Notes: generated by a model from the letters alone, not told the origin. DNA of 43,054 bases from Siccirubricoccus soli (GCF_024178315.1 NZ_JAMZIK010000129.1:1-43054), one strand, 5' to 3'. Shown: positions 16,530-27,624, counted from the stretch's first letter. A program made the numbers and translations.

Positions 16530-17557
16530 CCCCCGCCCCCCGGCAGCTTGCGCGGGTCGAAGGCGTCGCGCACTGCCTCCCCCACGAAGATCAGCAGGGT
16601 CAGCACCCCGCCCAGCACGACGAAGCCGGTGAAGGCCAGCCAGGGCGCCTGGAGATTGTTCTTGCCCTGGGAGAGCAGCTCCCCCAGCGAGGGCGAGCCG
16701 GGGGGCAGGCCGAAGCCGAGGAAGTCCAGGCTGGCGAGGACGGTGACCGAGCCGGAGAGGATGAAGGGCAGGAAGGTGAGCGTCGCCACCATGGCGTTGG
16801 GCAGGATGTGGCGGACCATCAGCCGCGCATCCGCCACGCCCAGCGCCCGCGCGGCCCGCACATAATCCAGGTTGCGGCCACGCAGGAATTCCGCCCGCAC
16901 CACCCCGGTCAGCCCCATCCAGGAGAACAGCAGCAGGAAGACCAGCAGCACCCAGAAGCTCGGCGTGATGATGCTGGCCAGGATGATGAGCAGGAACAAC
17001 TGCGGCATGCCCGACCAGATCTCGATGAAGCGCTGGAAGAGCAGGTCCGTGGTGCCGCCGTAATAGCCCTGCACCGCCCCCGCGGCGACGCCGATGACGG
17101 AGGAGACGATGGTGAGGGTGAAGCCGAAGAGGACGGAAATGCGGAAGCCGTAGATCACCCGTGCCAGCACGTCCCGCGCTTGGTCATCCGTGCCCAGCCA
17201 GTTCCGCGCTGAGGGCGGCGCCGGGGCGGGGCGGCCGAGATCCCGCACGATGGTGGCATGGGCGTAGGGGATGGGTGGCCAGACCATCCAGCCGCGCTGC
17301 TCCACCTCCTGCACCAGCACCGGATCATGCCAATCGGCCTCCGTCGGCAGCCCGTCCGGCAACACATCGCTCTCGGCATAGTCCACCAGCACGGGGAAGA
17401 ACCAGCGCCCCTCCACCCGCGCCACCAGGGGGCGGTCATTGGCGATGAACTCGGCGAAAAGCGTGACGAGGAACAGCGCCAGGAAGATCCAGAGCGACCA
17501 CCAGCCGCGGCGGTTCGCCCGGAAATTGGCGAGGCGCCGGGCGTTGAGCGGGCTCAT
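16526..17557 (-). CDS. yejE: Peptide ABC importer permease (YejE-type)
   Basis: A 343-residue inner-membrane permease of the DppC/YejE class. An N-terminal membrane helix ([20 protein letters not shown], about 19-38) is followed by a long periplasmic loop of about 90 residues, characteristic of YejE, then [19 protein letters not shown] and five further helices. The EAA loop, [19 protein letters not shown], contacts the ATPase. ATG 17557 ([12 protein letters not shown]) is preferred; the frame opens to 17626 but that extension is encoded by intergenic repeat DNA. It is separated from yejB by about 200 bases of hairpins. Confidence 0.92.
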   Translation of the reverse strand: MSPLNARRLANFRANRRGWWSLWIFLALFLVTLFAEFIANDRPLVARVEGRWFFPVLVDYAESDVLPDGLPTEADWHDPVLVQEVEQRGWMVWPPIPYAHATIVRDLGRPAPAPPSARNWLGTDDQARDVLARVIYGFRISVLFGFTLTIVSSVIGVAAGAVQGYYGGTTDLLFQRFIEIWSGMPQLFLLIILASIITPSFWVLLVFLLLFSWMGLTGVVRAEFLRGRNLDYVRAARALGVADARLMVRHILPNAMVATLTFLPFILSGSVTVLASLDFLGFGLPPGSPSLGELLSQGKNNLQAPWLAFTGFVVLGGVLTLLIFVGEAVRDAFDPRKLPGGGG

Positions 17558-17563
17558 GGCGTC

Positions 17564-17619
17564 GCAGGGAGGGCGCTGCCCTCCCTGCACCCTCCCGCCA
17601 AGGGCCGAAAGGCCCTTGG
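17564..17619 (-). repeat. Two-hairpin intergenic repeat, copy A
   Basis: Hairpin 1 has 11-bp arms, GCAGGGAGGGC (17564-17574) and GCCCTCCCTGC (17578-17588). Hairpin 2 has 9-bp arms, CCAAGGGCC (17598-17606) and GGCCCTTGG (17611-17619), with a GAAA loop. The same pair in reverse orientation occurs at 25140-25194. It lies immediately upstream of the yejE start on the transcribed strand, so it will be in the yejB-yejE mRNA. Confidence 0.7.
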
Positions 17620-17631
17620 AACCCATGACTT

Positions 17632-17676
17632 ATCTCCAGGCGGAGGAGCCCCAGCGGGGGTCCTCCGCCTGGAGAT
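17632..17676. repeat. Perfect 16-bp inverted repeat within the yej operon
   Basis: ATCTCCAGGCGGAGGA (17632-17647) and its exact reverse complement (17661-17676) enclose a 13-base spacer that can pair further (CCCC with GGGG). No T tract follows on the transcribed strand. Another imperfect hairpin (GCAGGGGGC/GCCCCTTGC, 17723-17743) lies beside it. Together with copy A of the two-hairpin repeat it fills almost the whole yejB-yejE gap and might attenuate expression or protect the upstream mRNA. Confidence 0.7.
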
Positions 17677-17759
17677 TAAAACCCACCGGGGTCCAGGCAC
17701 TGGTTCAGTCCCCGGCGGGGGTGCAGGGGGCAGAGCCCCTTGCAACGCTACGGCCCCGC

Positions 17760-18863
17760 TCACCGCCTAGCCTCGAAATCTATGCGCGGGTCGACCAGGG
17801 TGTAGGTGAAGTCGCCGACGATCTGCATGATCAGGCCCAGCAGGGTGAAGATGTAGAGCGTGCCGAACATCACCGGGTAGTCCCGCCGGATCGCCGCTTC
17901 GAAGCCCAGCAGCCCGAGCCCGTCGAGCGAGAAGATGATTTCCACCAGCAGCGCGCCGGTGAAGAGGATGCCGATGAAGGCGGCCGGGAAGCCGGCGACG
18001 ATCAGCAGCATGGCGTTGCGGAACACATGGCCGTAGAGCACACGGGTTTCGCCCGCGCCCTTGGCGCGCGCCGTCACCACGTATTGCTTGTGGATCTCCT
18101 CGAGGAAGGAGTTCTTGGTCAGCATCGTCAGCCCCGCGAAGCCGCCGATGACCAGCGCCAGGGTCGGCAGCACCATGTGCCAGGCATAGTCCAGTGCGCG
18201 TTCCCAGAAGGGCGCGGCGGACATACCGGGGGAGAGCAGCCCGCGCAGCGGGAACCATTGCAGGAAGCTGCCGCCGGCGAACAGCACGACCAGCAGGATG
18301 GCGAAGAGGAAGCCGGGGATGGCATAGCCCACCAGCACGGCGGCGGAGGTCGCGACGTCGAAGCGCGAGCCGTCCCTGACCGCCTTCCGGATGCCGAGCG
18401 GGATGGAGACGAGATAGATGATGAGGGTGGACCAGAGGCCGAGGGAGACGGAGACCGGCATCTTCTCCAGGATCAGGCCCGCCACCGGCCGGTCGCTGAA
18501 GAGCGAGCGGCCGAGGTCGAAGCGGGCATAGCCGGAAAGCATGTCCCATAGCCGGACATGCCAGGGCTTGTCGAAGCCGAAGGCCTTCTCGATCTCCCGC
18601 ACCACCGCCGGGTCCAGCCCCTGGGCACCGCGGTAGCGCGTGCCTTCGCTGCTGCCGCCCTCGCTGCGCTGCGGCGCGCGGGTCTCACCCTGCCCCTCGC
18701 CGGAGATGCGGCCGAGGGTGCTGCCGGCATTGCCCTTCAGCTCGGCGATCATCTGCTCGACCGGCCCGCCCGGCGCGAATTGGACGACGGCGAAATTGAT
18801 CAGGATGATGCCGAGCAGGGTCGGCACCACCAACAACAGGCGACGGAGGAGGTAGGCGGCCAT
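17760..18863 (-). CDS. yejB: Peptide ABC importer permease (YejB-type)
   Basis: A 367-residue inner-membrane permease of the DppB/YejB class. It begins [20 protein letters not shown], the usual first helix, followed by [15 protein letters not shown] charged insertion (about residues 50-85) is typical of YejB. Later helices and the EAA-type loop [20 protein letters not shown] (about 247-266) then lead to [20 protein letters not shown], the YejB ending. It follows yejA by about 60 bases on the same strand and forms the channel with YejE. Confidence 0.93.
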   Translation of the reverse strand: MAAYLLRRLLLVVPTLLGIILINFAVVQFAPGGPVEQMIAELKGNAGSTLGRISGEGQGETRAPQRSEGGSSEGTRYRGAQGLDPAVVREIEKAFGFDKPWHVRLWDMLSGYARFDLGRSLFSDRPVAGLILEKMPVSVSLGLWSTLIIYLVSIPLGIRKAVRDGSRFDVATSAAVLVGYAIPGFLFAILLVVLFAGGSFLQWFPLRGLLSPGMSAAPFWERALDYAWHMVLPTLALVIGGFAGLTMLTKNSFLEEIHKQYVVTARAKGAGETRVLYGHVFRNAMLLIVAGFPAAFIGILFTGALLVEIIFSLDGLGLLGFEAAIRRDYPVMFGTLYIFTLLGLIMQIVGDFTYTLVDPRIDFEARR

Positions 18864-18925
18864 GCGCTAGCGTTCGATCGTCGGAGGCGCGCAGCGCCGG
18901 AGGCGTGAATCGGCCGCCATGATGT

Positions 18926-20782
18926 CTATTGCGGCCGGGCTTCGCGCTTGCCCTGTTCCACCGCGCCTTCCCGGCCGCCTTCCACCCACCAGGAATCGAG
19001 GGCGAGGGCGTAGCGCGGGTTGCGCGGCGGCCGGCCGAATTTGTCCCAATAGGCCACGCGGAAGGTGCGGCTGTGCCAGTTGGGGATCATGTAGTCCTGC
19101 CACAGCAGCACGCGGTCCAGCGCGCGGGTGCGGGCCACCAGCTCGGCGCGGTCCGGCGCGCTGATCACCAGCTCCACCAGCTCCTCCACCACCGGGTTGC
19201 AGATGCCGGCGATGTTCTGGCTGCCCTGCTTCTGAGCCTCGGCACAGGTGAAGAAATCGCGCTGCTCATTCCCCGGCGAGAGGGATTGCGGGAGGACGTC
19301 CATCGTCATGTCGTAATCGAAGCTGTCCATCCGCACCTGGTACTGCGCCGGGTCGATGGTGCGCACCCGCGGCTCCATGCCCAGCCGCTGCAGGGATTGC
19401 ACGAAGGGCAGCGCCACGCGCTCATAGGTCGGGCCGTTCAGCAGGATCTCGAAGGCGAAGCCCTCGCCGCGCGCATTCACCAGCCGGCGGTCGCGCACCG
19501 TCCAGCCCGCCTGGCGCAGCAGGTCCAGCGCGCGGCGCAGCCCTTCCCGGTTGTTGCCGCTGCCATCCGTCACTGGCAGGCGGTAGGGCTCGCTAAACAG
19601 CTTCTCCGGCAGTTGCCCGCGGTACTTCTCCAGAATCTCCTTCTCCCGCCCCTCCGGCACGCCGGAAGAAGCGAGCTCGGAGTTGGAGAAGTAGGAGGTG
19701 GTGCGCGTATAGCTGCCGTAGAACAGGTTGGCGTTCATCCATTCGAAGTCGAAGACCTCGATCAACGCCCGCCGCACCCGCGCGTCCTGGAAGAGCGGCC
19801 GGCGCAGGTTCATCGCGAAGGCCTGCATGCCGGTCGGCAGCTCGTGCCGGATCTCGTCCAGCTTCACCAGTCCGCGCCGTACGGCCGGGAAGTCGTAGGC
19901 GGTGGCCCAGTCCTTCGCCACGTTCTCGGTGCGGAAGTCGATCTGCCCGGCCTTGAAGGCTTCCAGCGCCACGGTGCTGTCGCGGAAATACTCATAGCGC
20001 ATGGTGTCGAAATTCGCCGTGCCCTTCATGGTGGGCAGGTCGCGCGCCCAGTAGTCCTCGACACGGCGATAGACCAGGCTGCGCCCCGGCTCGAAGCGCT
20101 CCAGCTGGTAGGGGCCGGAGCCGAGCGGCGGGTCCAGCAGCGGCCGGGCGAAGTCGCGCCCCTCCCACCAATGCTTCGGCAGCACGCGGAGCTGACCGAG
20201 GATCAGCGCCAGCTCCCGGTTCTCGTTGGTCTTGAAGCGGAAGGTGACGCGCTTCGGCCCTTCCGCCGCCACGCTCGCCACGTCGCCGTAATAGGAACGG
20301 TAATTGGGCCGCCCCTGCTCCCGCAGCGTGTTGAAGGTCCAGACGACATCCTCGGCGGTGATAGGCTTGCCATCATGCCAGCGCGCTTCCTCCCGCAGCA
20401 TGAAGGTCACGCCGAGGCCATCGGCTGCCAGCTCGATGGCGGCAGCCAAGTGGCAGTACGCCGTGCTGGCCTCGTCCGCGCTATCCCGCAGCAGCGTCTC
20501 ATAGACGTTCGCCAGAATGCCGACCGCCGGCGTGCCACGCAGGATGAAGGGGTTGAAGCTGTCGAAGCTGCCGAGGGCCGTCAGCGCGATCTCCCCGCCC
20601 TTCGGCGCCTCCGGGTTCACCCAGGGGAAGTGCGGGAAATCCGCCGGCAGGGCCGGCTCGCCGAGCAGCGAGAGGGCATGGGTGCGGCGCGGCGCCGCCT
20701 GGGCCGCGGCGGGCTGCGGCCGGGCAGCGGACAGAGCCCAGGGCAGGGCCAGGGCGGAAGCCAGAAGGTCTCGGCGATGCAT
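18926..20782 (-). CDS. yejA: Periplasmic oligopeptide-binding protein (YejA-type)
   Basis: A 618-residue SBP_bac_5 family binding protein, the substrate receptor of the Yej importer. The N-terminus MHRRDLLASALALPWALSA is an export signal with a twin Arg, possibly Tat-dependent, cleaved near AAAQA. Mature motifs include WVNPEAPKGGEIAL (a YejA hallmark), DSFNPFILRG, REEARWHDGKPITAEDVVWT and SGPYQLERFEPGRSLVYRR. Length fits YejA. ATG 20782 sits at the signal peptide; a longer frame reaches 20995 but that part is made of repeat DNA and hisN sequence. First gene of the yej operon; the structured 110-bp repeat lies in its upstream region. Confidence 0.92.
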   Translation of the reverse strand: MHRRDLLASALALPWALSAARPQPAAAQAAPRRTHALSLLGEPALPADFPHFPWVNPEAPKGGEIALTALGSFDSFNPFILRGTPAVGILANVYETLLRDSADEASTAYCHLAAAIELAADGLGVTFMLREEARWHDGKPITAEDVVWTFNTLREQGRPNYRSYYGDVASVAAEGPKRVTFRFKTNENRELALILGQLRVLPKHWWEGRDFARPLLDPPLGSGPYQLERFEPGRSLVYRRVEDYWARDLPTMKGTANFDTMRYEYFRDSTVALEAFKAGQIDFRTENVAKDWATAYDFPAVRRGLVKLDEIRHELPTGMQAFAMNLRRPLFQDARVRRALIEVFDFEWMNANLFYGSYTRTTSYFSNSELASSGVPEGREKEILEKYRGQLPEKLFSEPYRLPVTDGSGNNREGLRRALDLLRQAGWTVRDRRLVNARGEGFAFEILLNGPTYERVALPFVQSLQRLGMEPRVRTIDPAQYQVRMDSFDYDMTMDVLPQSLSPGNEQRDFFTCAEAQKQGSQNIAGICNPVVEELVELVISAPDRAELVARTRALDRVLLWQDYMIPNWHSRTFRVAYWDKFGRPPRNPRYALALDSWWVEGGREGAVEQGKREARPQ

Positions 20783-20820
20783 GGCCGGAGGATGGGGATT
20801 CGCAGCCGCCGGGGCAACCA

Positions 20821-20930
20821 CCGCCTGGAGCATTTGCAGGTCCCATGCGTTCACCGAAAATGCTCCAGGCCCTTGTTTGCAGAGCAGGTTCACGCCTTCG
20901 GGCGATGCCGCCCTACGGCGATCCGCCCTA
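20821..20930. repeat. Structured 110-bp dispersed repeat, copy 1
   Basis: It aligns without gaps to 37151-37260, with 15 differences in 110 bases by my count. Outer stem 1: CCTGGAGCATTT (20824-20835) pairs perfectly with 20858-20869. The second half contains CGCC-TTCG-GGCG and GCCG/CGGC hairpins within a decayed outer stem. Its last three bases (20928-20930) supply the TAG stop of hisN on the minus strand. It lies between hisN and the yejA start. Confidence 0.8.
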
Positions 20931-21701
20931 GCCCGCCAGCAGCCGGGTGGCCTCGGGCAGCAGGGCCGGGTCGCCCACTGCCAGGACGCGGCCATCGCTC
21001 TCCAGCGTCAGCGCCTCGCCCTTCCAGCCCGTCACGCGGCCGCCGGCACCTTCCACCACCGGCACCAGGGCGGCCCAGTCCCAGGGCTTCATGGTGCTTT
21101 CAGCAATGACATCCACCAGGCCGAGGGCCATGAGGCCATAGGCATAGCAGTCGCCACCCCAGGTCACGCGGCGGGCCGCCGCCCGCAGCCGCTCGAAGCC
21201 CGGGCGGTCCTGCGGCTCGAACATCTCGGGGCTGGTGCAGGAGAGCTCAGCCTCCGCCAGCCTTCCGCAGGGCCGGCAGCGGGGCGTCCCGCCCAGGGGA
21301 GAGCGGAAGCGGGTGGGCTGGCCGGCCACGCCGATCCAGCGCTCCCCGATGCCCGGCTGGTCGATCAGCCCCAGCACCGGGCGGCCGCGATGCAGCAGGG
21401 CGATCAGCGTGCCGAACAGGGGGCGGCCGGTGACGAAGGCGCGGGTGCCGTCGATCGGGTCCAGCACCCAGAGATATTCGGCATCCGCCCGGTCCGGGCC
21501 GTATTCCTCGCCCCAGATCCCATGGGCGGGGAAGCGCTCGGCCAGCAGGGCGCGGATCGCCCGCTCGGCGCCACGGTCGGCCTCGGTCACCGGGCTGGCA
21601 TCGCCCTTGGCCTCCACCAGCAGGGGGGAGCGGAAGAGGGGGCGGATGACAGCCCCGGCCAGCTCCGCCGCTGCCTCCGCCGCCGCGATGAACGCCTCCA
21701 T
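20928..21701 (-). CDS. hisN: Histidinol-phosphatase, inositol monophosphatase family
   Basis: A 257-residue Mg-dependent phosphatase of the IMPase fold; the HisN-type subgroup removes phosphate from L-histidinol phosphate in histidine synthesis. Metal-site motifs are GIWGEEYG (about 61-68), WVLDPIDGTRAF (about 78-89) and MKPWDWAALVPVVEGAGG (about 205-222). The phrases LFGTLIALL and WGGDCYAYGLMALG match HisN enzymes better than general IMPases. The stop codon lies at the very end of a dispersed repeat, so the native C-terminus may have been altered. Divergent from pheA across 50 bases. Another IMPase substrate cannot be excluded. Confidence 0.85.
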   Translation of the reverse strand: MEAFIAAAEAAAELAGAVIRPLFRSPLLVEAKGDASPVTEADRGAERAIRALLAERFPAHGIWGEEYGPDRADAEYLWVLDPIDGTRAFVTGRPLFGTLIALLHRGRPVLGLIDQPGIGERWIGVAGQPTRFRSPLGGTPRCRPCGRLAEAELSCTSPEMFEPQDRPGFERLRAAARRVTWGGDCYAYGLMALGLVDVIAESTMKPWDWAALVPVVEGAGGRVTGWKGEALTLESDGRVLAVGDPALLPEATRLLAG

Positions 21702-21751
21702 GCCCTTACTCCCCGTTTGCGCGGCCGTGGGGGCTCGATTACACGCCCTGC

Positions 21752-22591
21752 ATGACCGACACCATCGCCTTCCAGGGCCTGCCCGGGGCCTATTCGGACC
21801 TCGCCTGCCGCGCCGCCTATCCCGGCTGGGCCACCCTGCCCTGTCCGAGCTTCGAGGCGGCGATGGATGCGGTGCGGGACGGCCAGGCGAAGCTGGCGAT
21901 GCTGCCCTGCGAGAACACCCTGGCCGGGCGGGTGCCGGACATCCACCGCCTGCTGCCGGATAGCGGCCTCTTCGTCGTCGGGGAGCATTTCGAGCGGGTG
22001 GAGCACTGTCTGCTGGCGCCGAAGGGGGCGACGCTCGCCGGGCTGAAGCGCGCCCACAGCCACCCGGTGGCGCTGGGCCAGGTGCGCCGCATCCTGAAGG
22101 AGCTGTCTCTGGAGCCGGTGATCGAGGCCGATACCGCGGGCGCCGCCGAGCTGATCGCCCGCCGCGGCGGCACGGAGGATGCCGCCATCGCCTCCGCCCT
22201 CGCGGCCGAGACCTACGGCCTCGAGATCCTCCGCCGCAATGTGGAGGACGCGCCGCACAACACCACGCGCTTCTATGTCTGCTCGCTGGAGCAGGCGCCG
22301 CCCTTCCGTGGCGAGTGCGTGACGACCTTTGTCTTCCGGGTACGGAACATCCCGGCAGCGCTCTACAAAGCGCTGGGCGGCTTCGCGACCAATGGCGTGA
22401 ACATGACGAAGCTGGAAAGCTATATGCTGGACGGCGAATTCACCGCCACGCAATTCCTGGCCGATGTGGACGGCCACCCGGACGATCCGGGGCTGGCCCG
22501 GGCACTGGAGGAGCTGGAATTCTTCTCCCGCGAGCTGAAGGTGCTGGGGGCCTATCCGGCGCATCCCTTCCGGCGCGCACATCGCGGGTAA
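21752..22591 (+). CDS. pheA: Prephenate dehydratase
   Basis: A 279-residue enzyme converting prephenate to phenylpyruvate in phenylalanine synthesis. The catalytic domain (1-185) shows IAFQGLPGAYSDLA, LPCENTLAGRV, HSHPVALGQVRRIL, DTAGAAELIA, DAAIASALAAETYGLEIL and NTTRFYVCS, the last with the conserved Thr-Arg-Phe. An ACT domain follows (about 195-275) with GGFATNGVNMTKLESYML, the phenylalanine-binding region, so feedback inhibition is expected. It is a monofunctional PheA without a chorismate mutase domain. Adjacent to hisN on the opposite strand. Confidence 0.95.
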   Translation: MTDTIAFQGLPGAYSDLACRAAYPGWATLPCPSFEAAMDAVRDGQAKLAMLPCENTLAGRVPDIHRLLPDSGLFVVGEHFERVEHCLLAPKGATLAGLKRAHSHPVALGQVRRILKELSLEPVIEADTAGAAELIARRGGTEDAAIASALAAETYGLEILRRNVEDAPHNTTRFYVCSLEQAPPFRGECVTTFVFRVRNIPAALYKALGGFATNGVNMTKLESYMLDGEFTATQFLADVDGHPDDPGLARALEELEFFSRELKVLGAYPAHPFRRAHRG

Positions 22592-22994
22592 CGGCCCCCG
22601 GCCCCGGAGGGCTACCGGTTGGCAGCAGTGCCGCCAACCCCTGCCGGGGCCAGGAGCTGGCCCGCCCCCAGGTCCGGGTCCAGACCAACCGTTGAGGCTG
22701 CCGACGACATAGCCCGGCCCTACCCGGCATTGCGCCTGGGGACGACCCAGCCGGGCATTCCTGTCCGGCAACGGTGGAGCACGGACAGCGGGTGCGAAGG
22801 CACCTTCCAGGGCGGAAGGCGTATTGCGCTGCAGCAAGGCCGCGGTTAGCCTTTTCACATGACCTTGCGCGCCATGTCCGAAAGCTCCCGGCCCACGCCG
22901 CCATAAGGGCAGGACCATCGCCGGCCCGCCGGCTCCCCCGCGCCTTTTCCTATCCTGGCCGCCCCGCGCGGGCCGGCCCGCCGAAAGCTGTCCC
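22592..22994. other. Intergenic region between pheA and the sulP gene
   Basis: About 400 bases without a supported gene. A hairpin with arms GGTTGGC (22617-22623) and GCCAACC (22633-22639) just after pheA may act in termination, though no T tract follows. The stretch CCTTTTCACATG (22851-22862) and TTTTCCTATCCTGG (22945-22958) are the only AT-richer places; the second could hold a promoter for the transporter gene. Short open frames here show no family features. Confidence 0.4.
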
Positions 22995-24467
22995 ATGCCC
23001 CTGTCCAAGCTGCGCGCCGAATGGGCGCCGAATGTCACGCGCGACCTGCTGGCCGGCACCGTCGTCGCCCTGGCCCTGATCCCTGAGGCCATCGCCTTCT
23101 CCATCATCGCCGGGGTCGATCCGAAGCACGGGCTCTACGCCTCCTTCTGCATCGCCGTGGTCACCGCCATCGCGGGCGGGCGGCCGGCGATGATCTCGGC
23201 GGCTACCGGCGCCACCGCGGTCGTCATGGTCTCACTCGTCAAGGATCATGGCGTGCAGTACCTGCTGGCGGCGACGCTGCTCACCGGGCTGTTCCAGCTT
23301 CTCGCCAGCGCGCTCCGGCTCGGCGACCTGATGCGCTTCGTCTCGCGCTCCGTCGTCACCGGCTTCGTCAATGCGCTGGCCATCCTGATCTTCATGGCGC
23401 AGCTGCCGGAGCTGATCGGCCTGGGCTGGCAGACCTACGCCATGGTCGCGGTGGGGCTGGCGATCATCTACCTGCTGCCGCGGCTGACCACGGCGGTACC
23501 CTCGCCGCTCGTTGCCATCCTGCTGCTCACCGGCTTCTCGATGGCGACGGGGGTGGAGTTCCACAAGGTGGGCGATATGGGGGCGCTACCCTCCGACCTG
23601 CCGGCCTTCGCCCTGCCCATGGTGCCGCTGAACCTGGAGACGCTGCGCATCATCCTGCCCTATGCGCTGACGCTCGCCATGGTCGGGCTGCTGGAAAGCC
23701 TGATGACGGCGGCGATCGTCGATGAGATGACCGACACCACCTCCGACAAGAACCGGGAATGCGCCGGCCAGGGCCTGGCCAACCTCGCCTCCGGCCTGTT
23801 CGGCGGCATGGCGGGCTGCGCCATGATCGGGCAATCCGTCATCAACGTCTCCTCCGGCGGGCGGGGGCGGCTCTCCTGCCTCTGGGCCGGCGTGTTCCTG
23901 CTCTTCCTCATCCTCGTGCTCGGCCCCTGGGTGAAGCAGATCCCGATGCCGGCGCTGGTCGCGGTGATGATCATGGTCTCGATCAACACCTTCCAGTGGC
24001 GCTCGCTGAAGACGCTGGTGACGCATCCGAAGAGCTCCTCCGTCGTCATGCTGGCGACCGTCGCGGTGGTGCTCGGCACGCATGACCTGGCGCAGGGCGT
24101 GCTGGTGGGGGTGGTGCTGAGCGGGCTGTTCTTCGCCCAGAAGATCTCCCGCTTCTTCGGCGTCGAGTCGGCGCTGGCCGATGGAGTGCGGACCTATCGC
24201 GTGACCGGCCAGATCTTCTTCGCCACGGCCGAGGCCTTCCACAACGCCTTCGACTTCCGGGAGGAGCTGCGGCAGGTCGTCATCGACGTGCACGCCGCGC
24301 ATTTCTGGGACCTGACGGCGATCAACGCGCTGGACCGGGTGGTGCTGAAATTCCGCCACCACGGGGTGGCGGTGGAGATCATCGGCATGAACGAGGCGAG
24401 CCGCAGCCTGGTGGAGCGCCTCGGCCAACACCACAAGCCGGGCGCCGCGCTGGCCGGCGGACACTAG
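22995..24467 (+). CDS. SulP-family anion transporter with STAS domain
   Basis: A 490-residue inner-membrane transporter of the SulP (SLC26) family. The first segment, [21 protein letters not shown] (16-36), is the family's signature start, followed by [13 protein letters not shown], the N-terminal re-entrant region. Around ten to twelve hydrophobic spans reach residue 390, including [18 protein letters not shown] and [22 protein letters not shown]-terminal STAS domain (about 400-480) contains [20 protein letters not shown]. Substrate could be sulfate, bicarbonate or another anion; the sequence does not settle it. Followed by a strong terminator-like double hairpin. Confidence 0.92.
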   Translation: MPLSKLRAEWAPNVTRDLLAGTVVALALIPEAIAFSIIAGVDPKHGLYASFCIAVVTAIAGGRPAMISAATGATAVVMVSLVKDHGVQYLLAATLLTGLFQLLASALRLGDLMRFVSRSVVTGFVNALAILIFMAQLPELIGLGWQTYAMVAVGLAIIYLLPRLTTAVPSPLVAILLLTGFSMATGVEFHKVGDMGALPSDLPAFALPMVPLNLETLRIILPYALTLAMVGLLESLMTAAIVDEMTDTTSDKNRECAGQGLANLASGLFGGMAGCAMIGQSVINVSSGGRGRLSCLWAGVFLLFLILVLGPWVKQIPMPALVAVMIMVSINTFQWRSLKTLVTHPKSSSVVMLATVAVVLGTHDLAQGVLVGVVLSGLFFAQKISRFFGVESALADGVRTYRVTGQIFFATAEAFHNAFDFREELRQVVIDVHAAHFWDLTAINALDRVVLKFRHHGVAVEIIGMNEASRSLVERLGQHHKPGAALAGGH

Positions 24468-24475
24468 AGGTTCCC

Positions 24476-24568
24476 CACAAAGCCGCTGCGCGGCTTCGTG
24501 GGGGCCCCGGAGGCGCTGGAGTTCTGAGGCGTCGCACAGCCTTCCGCGGCGAAGCCGCGGAAGGGTAC
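24476..24568 (+). terminator. Double hairpin after the sulP gene
   Basis: Hairpin 1 pairs CCCCACAAAGCCGC (from 24475) with GCGGCTTCGTGGGG around two bases, with one mismatch. Hairpin 2 pairs CTTCCGCGGC with GCCGCGGAAG around GAA (24541-24563). Located 10-100 bases after the transporter stop and between convergent genes, they probably end transcription from both sides, though no T run is present. Confidence 0.55.
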
Positions 24569-24635
24569 CGGGCGAGGGCAGGTTTTGGCAGGCGCGCCCA
24601 GGCCCCGGGCGTCGCTTCCTGCGCCAGGGGCCGGT

Positions 24636-25046
24636 TCAGGCCTCGGCGGCGTGGGCCTCCAGGTCTTCCAGCCGGCACACGGCGAGCGCCGCTTCATGCG
24701 TGGCCTCCAGCGCGACCAGCGGGGCCTGGCCGGCGCGGCGGGCTTCCTCCCAGCGGGCGGCGCAGAGGCACCAGCGGTCGCCGGGCTGCAGGCCGGGGAA
24801 GCCAAAGGCGGGCATCGGGGTGGAGAGGTCGTTGCCGCGGCTTTTCGAGAAGGCGAGGAATTCCGCCGTCATCACCGCGCAGACCACATGCAGGCCGAGA
24901 TCCTCCGGCCCGGTGTTGCAGCAGCCATCGCGGAAGAAGCCGGTCACCGGCGCCACGGAGCAGGGCAGCAACGGGCCGCCCAGCACGTTGCGGGCGGTGG
25001 GGCGCTCCTCCCGCCGGCGGCGGAAATCGGTGTCGTCGAGCGGCAT
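24636..25046 (-). CDS. DUF2237 family protein
   Basis: A 136-residue small soluble protein of the DUF2237 family, whose biochemical role is not known. The family signature is nearly complete: NVLGGPLLPCS (about 20-30), PVTGFFRDGCCNTGPEDLGLH, VCAVMTAEFLAFSKSRGNDL and GFPGLQPGDRWCLCAARWEEA. Five conserved cysteines (CC, VCAV, WCLC) suggest metal binding or redox chemistry, which is an inference. The gene stands alone, convergent with the transporter gene and upstream of the pckA end. Confidence 0.9.
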   Translation of the reverse strand: MPLDDTDFRRRREERPTARNVLGGPLLPCSVAPVTGFFRDGCCNTGPEDLGLHVVCAVMTAEFLAFSKSRGNDLSTPMPAFGFPGLQPGDRWCLCAARWEEARRAGQAPLVALEATHEAALAVCRLEDLEAHAAEA

Positions 25047-25139
25047 CGGGCTCCCCGTGCTATTCGATTAGCCAGGACAGGGTTCTCATCCGGCCCAGGC
25101 CAGCCACGGTTCCGCCCGCCGCCCCCAAACTCATCGTTC

Positions 25140-25194
25140 CCAAAGGCCCTTCGGCCTTTGGCGGGGTGGGTCCGGGAGGGGCAAGGCCCCTCCC
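25140..25194 (+). repeat. Two-hairpin intergenic repeat, copy B
   Basis: Hairpin 2: CCAAAGGCC (25140-25148) and GGCCTTTGG (25153-25161) around CTTC. Hairpin 1: GGGAGGGGC (25174-25182) and GCCCCTCCC (25186-25194) around AAG. Order and spacing mirror copy A at 17564-17619 in opposite orientation. It follows the pckA stop on the minus strand, where it probably serves as the transcription end. Confidence 0.68.
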
Positions 25195-25201
25195 AGGCGC
25201 C

Positions 25202-26797
<1,596 letters not shown>

Positions 26798-26889
26798 TCA
26801 GATCCTCCGGAGGGGCGGGGCGGTCCCGGTATCCGCTTAATAAAAGACCATTTTAAGGCGCCGTCCAGGGCGATCAACGCAAGCCTGCG

Positions 26890-27624
26890 TCAACCTTCAT
26901 TGGACTTGTGCGCCGCCCGGGCCGCCTTGCTGGCGGCTACCAGCGCCCGCCGCACCGCCGCAGCATCCGCGACCGGGGCCGGAAAGGCGAGGCGCAGAAC
27001 CATGTGCTCCATCACGAAGTCGGCACCATCCACATCCACCGCCGCCATGCGCCAGGGCCCCTCCGCCCCGCCGAGCAGCCGAGTGCAGATCAGCCGGCAA
27101 GCCTCCGCATGGTCGCTGTTCATGTGCTCCAGGATGCCGGGCTCCGCCCCTTCCAGGGCGGCGACCGCGACAGGGTCCGGGCGCAGCTCGACCAGTTTCA
27201 GCCTGGTGGCCCGGGCGAAGCCGCCGACCAGCAGCGCTCCGCCAGGCTCCACCCGCCACAAAGCGAAATCGGCAAAGTCGGCGTAGAGCGCGGCATAGGG
27301 GTGGCGGTCCAGCCAGCGCGCCTTGAGCGCCGCCGCCTCGCCCTCCGGGACCGGCGCCGCCTGCCCGGTCAGGGTCACCCGGGGCGCGGTCTGCGGATTC
27401 GGTCCCTCTGCCGCCCCGGTGAAGAGCAGGCTGCAGCGCCCCTCCGCCCGGAGCTGCCTCGTATGTTCCGACAGCGAGGAGAGCAGCAGCAGCGGCGAGA
27501 GGTCCGGCGCCGTGGCCGGAGTGACGAGGCTGGCGAAGGGCTGGCCATCCGCCTGGGTCGCCAGGGTCGCCGACCGGGCCGCCCGGATCAGCTTTCGTGC
27601 CTCGAAGGCGGGATCGTCGCTCAC
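26890..27624 (-). CDS. HugZ-like pyridoxamine-oxidase-fold protein with DUF2470
   Basis: A 244-residue protein with a split-barrel FMN-binding/PNPOx-like domain (1-150; [58 protein letters not shown]) and a C-terminal DUF2470 domain (about 160-240) with [16 protein letters not shown]. This layout is that of the HugZ/HutZ family, some of which bind or degrade heme; heme activity here is inferred from the family only. It lies between pckA and chvI, on the strand of pckA, 89 bases from the chvI start region on the other strand. Confidence 0.85.
   Translation of the reverse strand: MSDDPAFEARKLIRAARSATLATQADGQPFASLVTPATAPDLSPLLLLSSLSEHTRQLRAEGRCSLLFTGAAEGPNPQTAPRVTLTGQAAPVPEGEAAALKARWLDRHPYAALYADFADFALWRVEPGGALLVGGFARATRLKLVELRPDPVAVAALEGAEPGILEHMNSDHAEACRLICTRLLGGAEGPWRMAAVDVDGADFVMEHMVLRLAFPAPVADAAAVRRALVAASKAARAAHKSNEG

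Noticed and set aside
14988-16865. 625-codon plus-strand open frame opposite yejF/yejE
   Set aside because: Antisense shadow of clear ABC ATPase motifs; high GC keeps the opposite frame free of stops.
20783-20995. Longer N-terminus for YejA
   Set aside because: The extension is encoded by the dispersed repeat and part of hisN, whereas ATG 20782 gives a proper export signal.
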